A DNA stretch of 64,000 nt from the NCBI GenBank assembly GCA_036824005.1, contig DAITBA010000006.1:105376-169375 (forward strand). The letters run 5' to 3'. Position 1 is the stretch's first letter, and each line of letters starts with the position of its first letter. Below are positions 1-8,040 of this stretch, one piece after another. Origin of the DNA: DAITBA01 sp036824005. Lineage in GTDB: Bacteria > Pseudomonadota > Gammaproteobacteria > Burkholderiales > Rhodocyclaceae. Made by a program: the position numbers and the translations under genes. The notes under the pieces were generated by a model. That model was given only the letters and a program-made list of their open reading frames with translations, was not told the DNA's origin and ran no database searches.

Positions 1-155
1 AGCCCGGCGAGCACGCAGCCGAGGCCTAGGTTGTCGGCCTTGGCCAGCGCGTGCAGGCGGCTGTAGACATCGGGGAAGCGCAACAGGCCGACGGTGCCGG
101 CGAAGTAGAAGGCGCCGCCGACGATGAGCAGCAGCATGCTCAGCCACTCAATCAT
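1..155 (-). CDS. mrpG: Mrp/Mnh antiporter subunit G, second copy (partial, runs off left edge)
   Basis: This is the N-terminal part of a small membrane subunit of an Mrp-type monovalent cation/H+ antiporter. The translated start reads MIEWLSMLLLIVGGAFYFAG and continues with TVGLLRFPDVYSRLHALAKA, which is the MnhG/PhaG signature (G-x-x-G-L-x-R-x-P-D-x-x-x-R-x-H-A). The stop lies outside the window. The start codon overlaps the end of the second mrpF by 8 bases, so it belongs to the same operon. It is clearly distinct in sequence from the G subunit at 2222-2575, so this is a paralogous set and not a local duplication of recent date. Confidence 0.85.
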   Translation of the reverse strand, partial: MIEWLSMLLLIVGGAFYFAGTVGLLRFPDVYSRLHALAKADNLGLGCVLAG

Positions 156-420
156 CGCCCTCTCCTTCCCCGTGCCAGGCGCGCTTGGCGAAGGCGATGC
201 CGGTGATCGCGGCCAGCAGCGCCAGCACCAGCGCCACGTCCACCAGCGGCGGCTGGTCGGTGGCCACCGCCAGCAGCGCGACGATGCCGACGCCGGTGCT
301 GCCGAACAGCAGCGCCACCAGCATGCGGTCCGCCGCCGTCGGTCCGCGCGCGGCGGCAAGCAGCGCCACGACCAGGTTGCCGAGCAGGAACAGCGCCAGC
401 GGGAATTCGATGCCGCTCAT
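148..420 (-). CDS. mrpF: Mrp/Mnh antiporter subunit F, second copy
   Basis: A 90-residue hydrophobic protein with three predicted membrane helices, matching MnhF/MrpF. The segment RGPTAADRMLVALLFGSTGV carries the family signature in which a conserved Asp (here in AADRM) follows a G-P-x-x-x-D-R motif at the end of helix 1. It overlaps the preceding E subunit by four bases (ATGA type) and the following G subunit by eight, so the three are translationally coupled. The product would be an inner-membrane part of a hetero-oligomeric Na+(K+)/H+ antiporter or of a related ion-pumping module. Which A/B/C/D subunits partner with this second set cannot be seen here. Confidence 0.85.
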   Translation of the reverse strand: MSGIEFPLALFLLGNLVVALLAAARGPTAADRMLVALLFGSTGVGIVALLAVATDQPPLVDVALVLALLAAITGIAFAKRAWHGEGEGDD

Positions 421-875
421 GCTGCCTCCCCGAACAGGCGGGCGATGCGCGCCTCCAGCGCATGCGCTTCCCCGACAATGGGCAGGCGCGCGTCGAGCAC
501 ATGCAGCCGCAGCCGAGTGCCATCGAGCGATACGCCCAGCGTGCCCGGCATCAGCCCCAGGGTGCCGGTCAACAAGGCGCTCGGCAGCCCCGGCGGCAAA
601 GCGAGATCGAGTTCGACGATGCCCGGGCGCAGCGCCTCACGCCCGCGCAGGGCCATGGCCGCGACCTGCACACCACCCCGCACCGAGTTCAGCAGAAAGA
701 AACCGAGGAAGCCCGGCAGGCCGGCCAGGCGCAGGCCGGTCGACGGCATCAGGCGCAGGCTTGCCCAGGTGGCGACAAGCACCGCCACCGCGCCCAACGG
801 CAAACCGTCCGCGCGGCCTTCGGAGAGGACGAACCACAGCAGCGCAAAGAATACAGCGCGGCGAAGCATGGTCAT
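417..875 (-). CDS. mrpE: Mrp/Mnh antiporter subunit E, second copy
   Basis: A 152-residue MnhE/MrpE-like protein with two to three N-terminal membrane helices and a C-terminal soluble part. The segment LMPGTLGVSLDGTRLRLHVL is the diagnostic E-subunit motif (L-x-P-G-T-x-x-x-x-x-D). The start codon overlaps the stop of the upstream chimeric remnant by four bases, so ribosomes finishing the remnant could re-initiate here. The E-F-G order with no D directly in front resembles the start of Mbh/Mbx-type modules, where E, F and G homologues come first. That link is inference, because the following genes lie outside the window. Confidence 0.85.
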   Translation of the reverse strand: MTMLRRAVFFALLWFVLSEGRADGLPLGAVAVLVATWASLRLMPSTGLRLAGLPGFLGFFLLNSVRGGVQVAAMALRGREALRPGIVELDLALPPGLPSALLTGTLGLMPGTLGVSLDGTRLRLHVLDARLPIVGEAHALEARIARLFGEAA

Positions 876-1108
876 GTGGGATCACCACCCTTCTCGAAAC
901 GCGCCTTGTCGGGCGCGTTTGCGCCACCCGTCATGACGAAGCTCATCGCCTCTTCGATGGTCCAGTCGGTCTGCACTACGTCGGAGAGCGGCACGATCTC
1001 GATGCGCTCGTCCTCGAGAATCCGGTCCAGCACGCCCCAGGTGAAGGCGCCGTGCGCGCCGCCGCCCTGCAGCGCCAGATCGACGGACCTAATGCTTTGT
1101 CTGCTCAT
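872..1108 (-). pseudogene. Chimeric remnant: patatin-like N-terminus joined to DUF502-like C-terminus
   Basis: A 78-codon open frame whose two halves look like different families. Residues 9-38 carry VDLALQGGGAHGAFTWGVLD followed by an acidic ILEDERIEI stretch, the N-terminus of a patatin-like phospholipase with its oxyanion GGGxxG motif. The catalytic GxSxG that should follow is absent. From about residue 39 the sequence (VVQTDWTIEEAMSFVMTGG) reads like the C-terminal end of DUF502 membrane proteins. The simplest reading is an internal deletion that fused two once adjacent genes in frame. It cannot be an active lipase. It sits between the Ca/Na exchanger and the second mrpE and is start/stop-coupled to the latter. 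Family assignment is from recognition of the motifs, not from a search. Confidence 0.6.
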
Positions 1109-1127
1109 TTCGCGTCGGCGACCTCTG

Positions 1128-2225
1128 TCATGGCCGCGCGTGGCTTGCCCTGCCCCGAGCCCGCCACTCGCGCCAGCTCACCACCCCCAGCGTCACGCCG
1201 GTGATCGGCAGTACGAACACCACCATGACCCAGCCGTAGGTCGCCAGCGCGTCGTGCTGCTGCGCTGCCAACGCGAGGTAGGCGATGTACGCGGCATAGA
1301 AGGCGAGGAACAGCGCGCCCTCCCAGCGGGCAATCAGGTTGCCGGTGAAGAAGATCGGCAGGCAGGCCACGCCGACCGCGACCATGACCGGCAGATCGAA
1401 GGAGAGCATGGCCGCCTGCACCGGTAAGCCAGCGGGCGCCAGCAGGCTCGATACGCCGAGCACGCCGGCAATATTGAAGATGTTGCTGCCGACGACGTTG
1501 CCCACCGCGATGTCGCGCTCGCCGCGCAGCGCCGCCATGAGGGAGGTCGCCACCTCGGGCAGCGAGGTGCCGACGGCGACGATGGTGAGCCCGATGATCA
1601 GCTCGCTCACGCCGAGACGTTTGGCAAAGGCGACGGCCGCAGCGACCAGCCAGTCCGCACCCAGCACCAGCAGGCCAAGGCCGGCAGCAACCAGCAGAAG
1701 CTGCACCGCCCAGTGGCGATCCCATTGCGCTCGCTCCCCGAACTCCCGCGCGTACTCGTCGTTCAGCTCGCGGGTCTGAGTCTGACGCCGGCTCTGGCGG
1801 ATGAGAAGGATCGTGTAGCCGGCGAACAGGCCGGTCAGCAGCAGTCCGTCATATCTGGAGATGCTGCCATCGAACGCGAGCACCGGCAGGAGCAGGAAAA
1901 ACCCGATCATGACCGGCACTTCCTGACGGATCAATTGCTGCGCCACCAGGAGAGGCGCAACGAGCGCCGAGGTGCCGAGGATGAACAGGACATTCATGAT
2001 GTTGCTGCCGACCACATTGCCCAGCGCGATGTCCGCACTGCCCGCCCATGCGGATTGCGCCGACACTGCCAGCTCCGGCGCGCTGGTGCCGAAGGCCACC
2101 ACGGTGAGTCCCACCACCAGCGGCGATATGCCGAACGACAGGGCGAGCTTCGAGGCGCCGCGCACCAGGAGTTCGGCACCGCCGATGAGGGCCGCCACGC
2201 CCAGGGCGAAGAACAGGGCGGTCAT
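1128..2225 (-). CDS. Calcium/sodium antiporter, CaCA family (YrbG-like)
   Basis: A 365-residue inner-membrane exchanger with the two inverted alpha-repeats of the CaCA superfamily. Repeat 1 contains GLTVVAFGTSAPELAVSAQS followed by ALGNVVGSNIMN. Repeat 2 contains GLTIVAVGTSLPEVATSLMA followed by AVGNVVGSNIFN. These hold the conserved acidic and Asn residues that coordinate Ca2+ and Na+. About ten membrane helices are expected, with a hydrophilic loop after helix 5 (RQSRRQTQTRELNDEY). The start overlaps the stop of mrpG by four bases, so it is co-translated with the Mrp operon, which suggests a joint role in Na+/Ca2+/H+ homeostasis. Confidence 0.93.
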   Translation of the reverse strand: MTALFFALGVAALIGGAELLVRGASKLALSFGISPLVVGLTVVAFGTSAPELAVSAQSAWAGSADIALGNVVGSNIMNVLFILGTSALVAPLLVAQQLIRQEVPVMIGFFLLLPVLAFDGSISRYDGLLLTGLFAGYTILLIRQSRRQTQTRELNDEYAREFGERAQWDRHWAVQLLLVAAGLGLLVLGADWLVAAAVAFAKRLGVSELIIGLTIVAVGTSLPEVATSLMAALRGERDIAVGNVVGSNIFNIAGVLGVSSLLAPAGLPVQAAMLSFDLPVMVAVGVACLPIFFTGNLIARWEGALFLAFYAAYIAYLALAAQQHDALATYGWVMVVFVLPITGVTLGVVSWREWRARGRASHARP

Positions 2226-2575
2226 GGCCGATCCTCCTGGTTCGGTGGGGCGGGCGGGCGAATTGACGGATCGACATGCATCGCCGCCTTCGCCAGCAGA
2301 TGCGCCGACACGGGTGCCGTCAGGAACAGGAACAGGGCGATGAGGAACTCGTGCGCGGAGAACCGATCCTGGAGCACAGTGAAGAAGATGCAGGAGGCGA
2401 TCAGCACGCTCCCGACCCCGAGGGTGGTGGCCTTGGTCGGGCCGTGCAGGCGCCGGGGGAAATCGCTCAGCCGGGCCAGGCCGAGCGCGCCGATCAGGGC
2501 GAATGCCCCGCCCGCTACCAGCAGCAGGGCGATCACGGCATCGGCAAAGGGAGATAGTGCGTTCATGGTGTTCAC
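2222..2575 (-). CDS. mrpG: Mrp antiporter subunit G
   Basis: A 117-residue MnhG/MrpG subunit with three membrane helices. GALGLARLSDFPRRLHGPTK matches the family motif G-x-x-x-x-R-x-x-D-x-x-x-R-x-H. Its start overlaps the stop of mrpF (ATGA) and its stop overlaps the start of the Ca/Na exchanger, so it is the last canonical member of the complete mrpABCDEFG operon. The C-terminal tail is Pro-rich and hydrophilic. It has no catalytic role by itself and acts as a structural part of the hetero-heptameric antiporter. Confidence 0.9.
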   Translation of the reverse strand: MNTMNALSPFADAVIALLLVAGGAFALIGALGLARLSDFPRRLHGPTKATTLGVGSVLIASCIFFTVLQDRFSAHEFLIALFLFLTAPVSAHLLAKAAMHVDPSIRPPAPPNQEDRP

Positions 2576-2841
2576 TCGATGATGTCGCCGCGCGTCAGGA
2601 ACTTCGACAGCGCCACGGTGCCGACGAACCCCAGCATGGCGATGAGCAGCGCCGCCTCGAAGTAGATCGCCGTCTCGAAGGCGATGCCCAGCAATACCAG
2701 GAGCGCCAGCGCGAGCACGTAAAGCGTATCCAGGGCGAGAATGCGGTCGGCGACCGACGGGCCGCGTAGCAGGCGAAACAGCGCGAGTCCGAGGGCCGCG
2801 AACAGCATCCCGAGGACATAGGGCATGACCAGTTGCGTCAT
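2572..2841 (-). CDS. mrpF: Mrp antiporter subunit F
   Basis: An 89-residue subunit with three membrane helices. The stretch RGPSVADRILALDTLYVLAL contains the conserved Asp residues of MnhF/MrpF. The start chosen (MTQLVMPYVLG) gives the usual subunit length and overlaps the stop of mrpE by four bases. A longer reading upstream in the same frame would run inside mrpE and is not credible. It is part of the complete Mrp complex encoded to the right. Confidence 0.9.
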   Translation of the reverse strand: MTQLVMPYVLGMLFAALGLALFRLLRGPSVADRILALDTLYVLALALLVLLGIAFETAIYFEAALLIAMLGFVGTVALSKFLTRGDIIE

Positions 2842-3323
2842 TCGAACAGCTCCATCAGGGGCGACTCGTAGCGCTGTTTGATCGCCGCGATCAGCGCCGC
2901 CTCGTCTTCGGTATGAAGGGCATGGATGAGCAGATGGCGCCGATCCGGCGCGAGGTCGGCGGATACCGTGCCCGGTGTCAGGGTGATGATTCCGGCCAGC
3001 GCGGCGATGCCCGACGGGTCGCGGATGTCCAAGGGCAGCCAGATGTAGCGCGAGCGCAGGGCCGATTCCGGACCGAGCACGCGCCGCGCCACCTCGATGT
3101 TCGCTACCACGATGTCCCACAGCACGACCAGCGCGAGCCTGCCCGCCACGTCGAAGCGGCGCAATCGAGACCGGTGGGGGCGCAGGCGTTCCGTGATCCA
3201 CGGCAGCGCGGTAGCGAGCGCCAGCCCGAGCAGGACCTGCCCGGGGGCCAGCGTGTTGTTCAGCATGAGCCACACCGCCAGCAGCACGGCGGACAGGATC
3301 GGGGCGGGAAACGCGCGTCTCAT
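2838..3323 (-). CDS. mrpE: Mrp antiporter subunit E
   Basis: A 161-residue MnhE/MrpE subunit. It has an N-terminal hydrophobic region, the IVVANIEVARRVLG segment typical of the family and the motif IITLTPGTVSADLAPDRRHL. It overlaps mrpD and mrpF by ATGA junctions. In the Mrp complex, E is a small subunit needed for full activity but not itself the ion-conducting part. It is longer and better conserved at the N-terminus than the second E copy at 417-875. Confidence 0.92.
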   Translation of the reverse strand: MRRAFPAPILSAVLLAVWLMLNNTLAPGQVLLGLALATALPWITERLRPHRSRLRRFDVAGRLALVVLWDIVVANIEVARRVLGPESALRSRYIWLPLDIRDPSGIAALAGIITLTPGTVSADLAPDRRHLLIHALHTEDEAALIAAIKQRYESPLMELFE

Positions 3324-4849
3324 CGCTGCTCACCTACGTGCGGCACCGGCCGCAAGCCGAGCACCGCCTGTGTGTAGGCGCCGGGGGCGAGTAACTGCCT
3401 GGCGGTGGCGTGAGCGTAGCGCTGTATCGGCGCCGCCGCGATCGCGAGGGCCAGGCTGGCGCCGAGCAGCAGGCCGAGGGCCAGTAATTCGACTCCTTTC
3501 ACCGGCAGCGCCGCCGCATCGGCGCCGGCGTCGGTTTTCCAGAACAGGATCGAGCCGGCACGCGACAGCCCGATCAGCGTCAGTAATCCCGCCACCAGGA
3601 CAACGGACCAGACCCAGGCGCCGCCGCCCGTGGGCGCGACCGCCTGCAGCAGGAGCAGCTTGCCCAGGAATCCGGCGAGCGGCGGCAGACCGGCGACGGC
3701 GATGGCGGCGACGAAAAACAGCCCGCCGAGCAGCGTCGCGCGCGCCGGCGCAGGCCCCGGCAAGAACCGGTCGGCAGCCGCGCCGCGGCCGCGCCGGACC
3801 AGGTCGCAGATCAGGAACAGCAGCGCCGCAATGAGCGTGCTGTGGATGAGGTAGTACAACCCGGCGGCGAGCGCCGGCTCGCCGGCAAGGCTCACGGCGA
3901 GCAGCAGCGTGCCGGCCGAGGCGATGACCAGATAGCCGATCATGGGACCCAGGGCGGCCGCAGCGAGCGCGCCCAGCGATGCCAGCAGGAGGGTGGCGAG
4001 CGCGAGCGGCAGCAGCCACGGCCAGGCGAGCCCGGCGGCCGGGCCCGCCTCGGCGCCGAACACGAGGGTGAACACGCGCATCACCCCGTAGACGCCGACC
4101 TTGGTCAGAATCGCGAACAGCGCCGCCACCGGCGCGCTCGCGGCCGAATAGGTCGCCGGCAGCCAGAAATAGAGGGGCAGGATTGCGCCCTTGACCAGGA
4201 ATACGACCAGCAGCATGAGGCCCGCCGCGCGCACCAGCGCCGCATCGGCAGCCGCGACCTGACTCACCCTGAGGGCGAGATCGGCCATGTTGAGGCTACC
4301 GGTCAGGCCGTAGAGCAGGCTCACCGACAGCAGGAACAGGGCGGAGCCGGCGAGGTTGAACACCACGTAGTGGAGTCCGGCGCGCAAGCGCTCGCGACCG
4401 CCGCCGTGCAGCAGCAGCCCATAGCTCGCCGCCAGCAGGACCTCGAAGAACACGAACAGATTGAACAGGTCCGCCGTCAGAAAGGCGCCGTTGAGACCCA
4501 TCAACTGGAACTGGAACAGGGCGTGGAAGTGGGCGCCGTCGCGATGTCCGCCGGCCAGCGCGTGGATCAGGCTGGCGAGCGCCACCAGCGCGGTCAGCAA
4601 CAGCAGCAGCGCCGACAGCCGATCGAGGGCCAGGGCAATGCCGAACGGCGCCGGCCAGTTGCCGAGCAGGTAGGCATGCGCTCCACCCTCCGCCGCCAGG
4701 GCCACGAGCAGCACGGCGACCAGCAGCAGCGCGCCGGTGGCGGCGAGGGAGACCGGAGCTTGCCAACGCGGCCGCGAGCGCTCCAGGAGCAGGAGGACGC
4801 TGCCCGCGCCGAGCGGCAGCACGACGGGGACCACCAGCCAATGGTTCAT
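3320..4849 (-). CDS. mrpD: Mrp antiporter subunit D (NuoN/NuoM-like)
   Basis: A 509-residue polytopic protein of the proton-translocating NADH-quinone oxidoreductase (NuoL/M/N) family, with about fourteen membrane helices. Recognisable parts are FNLFVFFEVLLAASYGLLLH in helix 5 with its conserved Glu, and FLVKGAILPLYFWLPATYSA in helix 7 with the conserved Lys followed by the P-x-x-x-W-L-P motif. These form the proton path in complex I homologues. It overlaps mrpC and mrpE by four bases on both sides. It acts with MrpA as one of the two presumed ion-translocating subunits. Confidence 0.94.
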   Translation of the reverse strand: MNHWLVVPVVLPLGAGSVLLLLERSRPRWQAPVSLAATGALLLVAVLLVALAAEGGAHAYLLGNWPAPFGIALALDRLSALLLLLTALVALASLIHALAGGHRDGAHFHALFQFQLMGLNGAFLTADLFNLFVFFEVLLAASYGLLLHGGGRERLRAGLHYVVFNLAGSALFLLSVSLLYGLTGSLNMADLALRVSQVAAADAALVRAAGLMLLVVFLVKGAILPLYFWLPATYSAASAPVAALFAILTKVGVYGVMRVFTLVFGAEAGPAAGLAWPWLLPLALATLLLASLGALAAAALGPMIGYLVIASAGTLLLAVSLAGEPALAAGLYYLIHSTLIAALLFLICDLVRRGRGAAADRFLPGPAPARATLLGGLFFVAAIAVAGLPPLAGFLGKLLLLQAVAPTGGGAWVWSVVLVAGLLTLIGLSRAGSILFWKTDAGADAAALPVKGVELLALGLLLGASLALAIAAAPIQRYAHATARQLLAPGAYTQAVLGLRPVPHVGEQR

Positions 4850-5196
4850 CGCCGTGCCTCCGGTTCGTCTCCATCCACGTGATCGGTATCGGATTCGGCG
4901 CGGCTAACCAGCGCCAACACCAACAGCAGGGCAGTCATGGCGAAGCTGATGACGATCGCCGTGAGGACGAGGGCCTGCGGCAGCGGATCGGCGTAGCGGG
5001 CGAGCGTGGCAGGCACCTCCGGCGACAGTATCGGCGCGCGATTCACCGCCAGGCGGCCCATGGCGAAGATGAACAGATTTACCGCGTAGGACAGCAGCGT
5101 CAGGCCGAGCACCACGTCGAAGCTGCGGGCGCGCAGCATTAGCCACACGCCGGCCGTCGTAAGCACGCCGATGGCGCTGGCCACCAGGAGTTCCAT
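4846..5196 (-). CDS. mrpC: Mrp antiporter subunit C (NuoK-like)
   Basis: A 116-residue subunit homologous to NuoK, with three membrane helices and the family segment GLTLLSYAVNLFIFAMGRLA followed by DPLPQALVLTAIVISFAMTA, the MnhC signature. The start at 5196 shares one base with the mrpA stop (TGATG), so it is chosen over longer in-frame readings that would lie entirely inside mrpA. The hydrophilic C-terminal tail is acidic (ESDTDHVDGDE). Confidence 0.93.
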   Translation of the reverse strand: MELLVASAIGVLTTAGVWLMLRARSFDVVLGLTLLSYAVNLFIFAMGRLAVNRAPILSPEVPATLARYADPLPQALVLTAIVISFAMTALLLVLALVSRAESDTDHVDGDEPEARR

Positions 5197-7979
5197 CAGG
5201 CCGTCTCCTCCGGCTCCGGCGCGTGGATGCGCCCGAGCATAGCGAGCATCAGCATCGTTCCGCCCACCACCGTGAGGTAGACGCCCAGATCGAAGAACAT
5301 GGCGCTGGCGATCGGCACCTCGCCGATCAGCGGCAAGACCGGGTGCAGGAAGCTCGAGGTGAGGAAGGGATGATTGAAGGCCCAGCCGCCGATGCCGGTC
5401 AGGCCCGCGATTAGCAGGCCGGCGCCGACCCAGCGGTGGCCGTCGACGGACAGCCTTGCTTCGACCCAGCGCGACCCCGAGGCGATGTACTGCAGGATCA
5501 TCGCCACCGCGAGCACCAGTCCGGCGATGAAGCCGCCGCCCGGCAGATTGTGGCCGCGCAGGAAAAGATAAAGCGAGACGGCAGCCGCCAGCGGCAGCAG
5601 CAGGCGCGCGACGACTGTAAGCAGCAGCGGATGACGGTCGGCGGCGAGCGGCAGCGCATCGGGCAGCGGTGCCGCGGCCCTGAACTCGCGCACCAAGGCG
5701 TGGATGGCGAGCGCGGCGATGCCGAACACCGTAATCTCGCCGAGGGTGTCGTAGGCGCGGAAGTCGACAATGATGACGTTTACCGCATTCGTGCCGCCGC
5801 CTTCGGCCACGCTTTTCTCGAGAAAGAAGCCGGCGATCGAATCCATGGGCCGGGTGAACACGGCGTAAGCCAGGGCGGCGACGCCGGCGCCGGCCGCCAC
5901 CGCGACCGCTCCGTCGCGCCATTGCCGCGCCGGACGTCCTTCCACAGCCGAAGTACGCGGCAGATAGTAGAGCGCCAGCATCATCAGGATGATACTTACC
6001 ACCTCCACCAGCAGCTGCGTGAGCGCCAGATCGGGGGCGGAGAAATAGACGAATGCGAGGCTCACGCACAGCCCCACCACGCCAAGCATGACCAGCGCAA
6101 TGAGGCGCTGGCGGTAGTACACGACCGTGGCCGCCGTCGCCAGTACCAGCGTGGTCCACGCGGCAAGGCCCGCCGGCGTGACCGCAGAGGTTGGCACCGG
6201 CCCTGCGACCCGGCCGCCGGCTAAGAAGGGCGCGGTACCGGCGACGAGCGCGCTACCCACCAGCAACAGCAGGTAGCGCTGGAGGCTGCCGTTTTCGAGC
6301 GCAATGGTGACGGCACGCGCCAGTCCCAGCAGACGCATGAGCAACCAGTCGAACACCTGCCGACCGCCACGTCCCGCTTCCTCCATCGTGTGTAGATTGA
6401 GCAGGCGGTGCAGCCCGAAATAGAGCGAGACGCCGCCCGTCAAGGCGATCAGGCTCATAAGCAGCGGCATGTTAAACCCGTGCCAGATCGCGAGGCTGTA
6501 TTCCGGCAGTGCGCCGCCCACCACCGGTCGCGCGGCCAGCGCGAGCAGAGGGCCGACCGTCTGCTGCGGGAAGATGCCGACGGCAAGGCACACCAGCACG
6601 AGGACTTCGACCGGCATCTTCATCCACCGCGGCGGCTCGTGCGGCTTGCGATCCAGTCCGACCGGCTCGCCGTTGAAGAACACGTCGTGGATGAAGCGCA
6701 TGGAATAGGCGACGCTGAACACGCCGGCGAGCGTCGCGGCGGCGGGCGTAAAGAACTGGAGCAGCCGGTGCGCACCGACGAACAGGGTTTCGCCGAAGAA
6801 CATCTCCTTGGACAGAAAGCCGTTCAGCAGCGGAACGCCGGCCATGGCCGCAGCGGCCGTCATCGCCAGCGTCGCGGTGTAAGGCATGTAGGCCCACAGG
6901 CCGTTGAGCCGGCGCATGTCGCGCGTGCCGCATTCGTGGTCGATGATGCCCGCCGCCATGAACAGCGAGGCCTTGAAGGTGGCGTGATTGAGCGTGTGGA
7001 AGACGCCGGCCACCGCCGCCAGCGGCGAGTTCAGGCCGAAGAGCAGCGTGATCAGGCCCAGGTGGGAGATCGTCGAATAGGCGAGCAGCCCCTTCAGGTC
7101 GTGCTGGTACAGGGCAAACCAGGCGCCCGCAAGCAGCGTTGCCAGCCCCACCGAGGACACGATCCAGAACCACGGTTCGCTGCCGGCCAGGGCCGGATGC
7201 AGGCGCGCCAGCAGAAACACGCCCGCCTTGACCATGGTCGCCGAATGCAGATAGGCCGAGACAGGCGTCGGCGCCGCCATCGCATGGGGCAGCCAGAAGT
7301 GGAAGGGGAATTGGGCGCTCTTGGCGAACGCGCCGATCAGGATGAGCACCAGACTCGGAACGTAAAGCGGATGGGCCCGGACCTGCACGCCCGCAGCGAG
7401 CACGACGTCCAGTTCATAGCTGCCCGCGATGCCCCCGAGCAGGAGGACGCCCGCGAGCAGACACAGGCCGCCCGCCCCCGTGATCGTGAGCGCCATGCGC
7501 GCCCCTTGACGCGCGTCGGCGCGATGCTTCCAGTAGCCGATCAGCAGGAACGAGGCGATGCTGGTCAATTCCCAGAAGACCGCGAGCAGCAGTAGATTCC
7601 CTGCGAGCACCACGCCCAACATGGCTCCCATGAACAAGAGCAGGAAGGCGAAGAAGCGGGCAATGGGGTCCTCGTCAGACAGGTAGTAGCGCGCGTAGAG
7701 CACGACGAGCGCGCCGATCGCCAGCACCAGCATGCCGAAGGCCCAGGCCAGGCCATCGACGCGCAGGCTGAGCGCAAGCCCCGCGGCCTCCATCCAGGGA
7801 AGCGAGATCCGCACCACATCGCCGGCGAACACATCGGGGCCCAGGCTCCCCAGCAGGGCCAGGGCCGCAATCGTCGTCGCGCCGGCAAGCGTCGCGGAGA
7901 GATTGCGCGCATCGTTGCGCAGGCCGGCGACGGCGGCCGCGCCGGCAAATGGCACGACGAGCAGCAGGAATAACGTCAT
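5196..7979 (-). CDS. mrpA: Mrp antiporter subunit A fused to subunit B
   Basis: A 927-residue protein joining MrpA and MrpB in one chain, as is common in Gram-negative Mrp operons. Residues about 60-450 are NuoL-like (FAKSAQFPFHFWLPHAMAAP with the conserved Lys and the following S-A-T-M-V-K-A-G motif). Residues about 620-750 are the MbhD/E-like region (FSAPDLALTQLLVEVVSIIL). The last 140 or so are the MnhB domain, with FLRGHNLPGGGFIAGLVLAV. It is the largest, presumed ion-translocating subunit and the first gene of the operon A/B-C-D-E-F-G. No strong ribosome binding site precedes the ATG. The 61-base gap to the stress gene upstream may hold the operon promoter. Confidence 0.95.
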   Translation of the reverse strand: MTLFLLLVVPFAGAAAVAGLRNDARNLSATLAGATTIAALALLGSLGPDVFAGDVVRISLPWMEAAGLALSLRVDGLAWAFGMLVLAIGALVVLYARYYLSDEDPIARFFAFLLLFMGAMLGVVLAGNLLLLAVFWELTSIASFLLIGYWKHRADARQGARMALTITGAGGLCLLAGVLLLGGIAGSYELDVVLAAGVQVRAHPLYVPSLVLILIGAFAKSAQFPFHFWLPHAMAAPTPVSAYLHSATMVKAGVFLLARLHPALAGSEPWFWIVSSVGLATLLAGAWFALYQHDLKGLLAYSTISHLGLITLLFGLNSPLAAVAGVFHTLNHATFKASLFMAAGIIDHECGTRDMRRLNGLWAYMPYTATLAMTAAAAMAGVPLLNGFLSKEMFFGETLFVGAHRLLQFFTPAAATLAGVFSVAYSMRFIHDVFFNGEPVGLDRKPHEPPRWMKMPVEVLVLVCLAVGIFPQQTVGPLLALAARPVVGGALPEYSLAIWHGFNMPLLMSLIALTGGVSLYFGLHRLLNLHTMEEAGRGGRQVFDWLLMRLLGLARAVTIALENGSLQRYLLLLVGSALVAGTAPFLAGGRVAGPVPTSAVTPAGLAAWTTLVLATAATVVYYRQRLIALVMLGVVGLCVSLAFVYFSAPDLALTQLLVEVVSIILMMLALYYLPRTSAVEGRPARQWRDGAVAVAAGAGVAALAYAVFTRPMDSIAGFFLEKSVAEGGGTNAVNVIIVDFRAYDTLGEITVFGIAALAIHALVREFRAAAPLPDALPLAADRHPLLLTVVARLLLPLAAAVSLYLFLRGHNLPGGGFIAGLVLAVAMILQYIASGSRWVEARLSVDGHRWVGAGLLIAGLTGIGGWAFNHPFLTSSFLHPVLPLIGEVPIASAMFFDLGVYLTVVGGTMLMLAMLGRIHAPEPEETA

Positions 7980-8040
7980 GAGGAATTCAGCGCTGTCAGC
8001 CGAATCGTGTTACCCACTAAGCATCCGATGAGCCGTCCTG

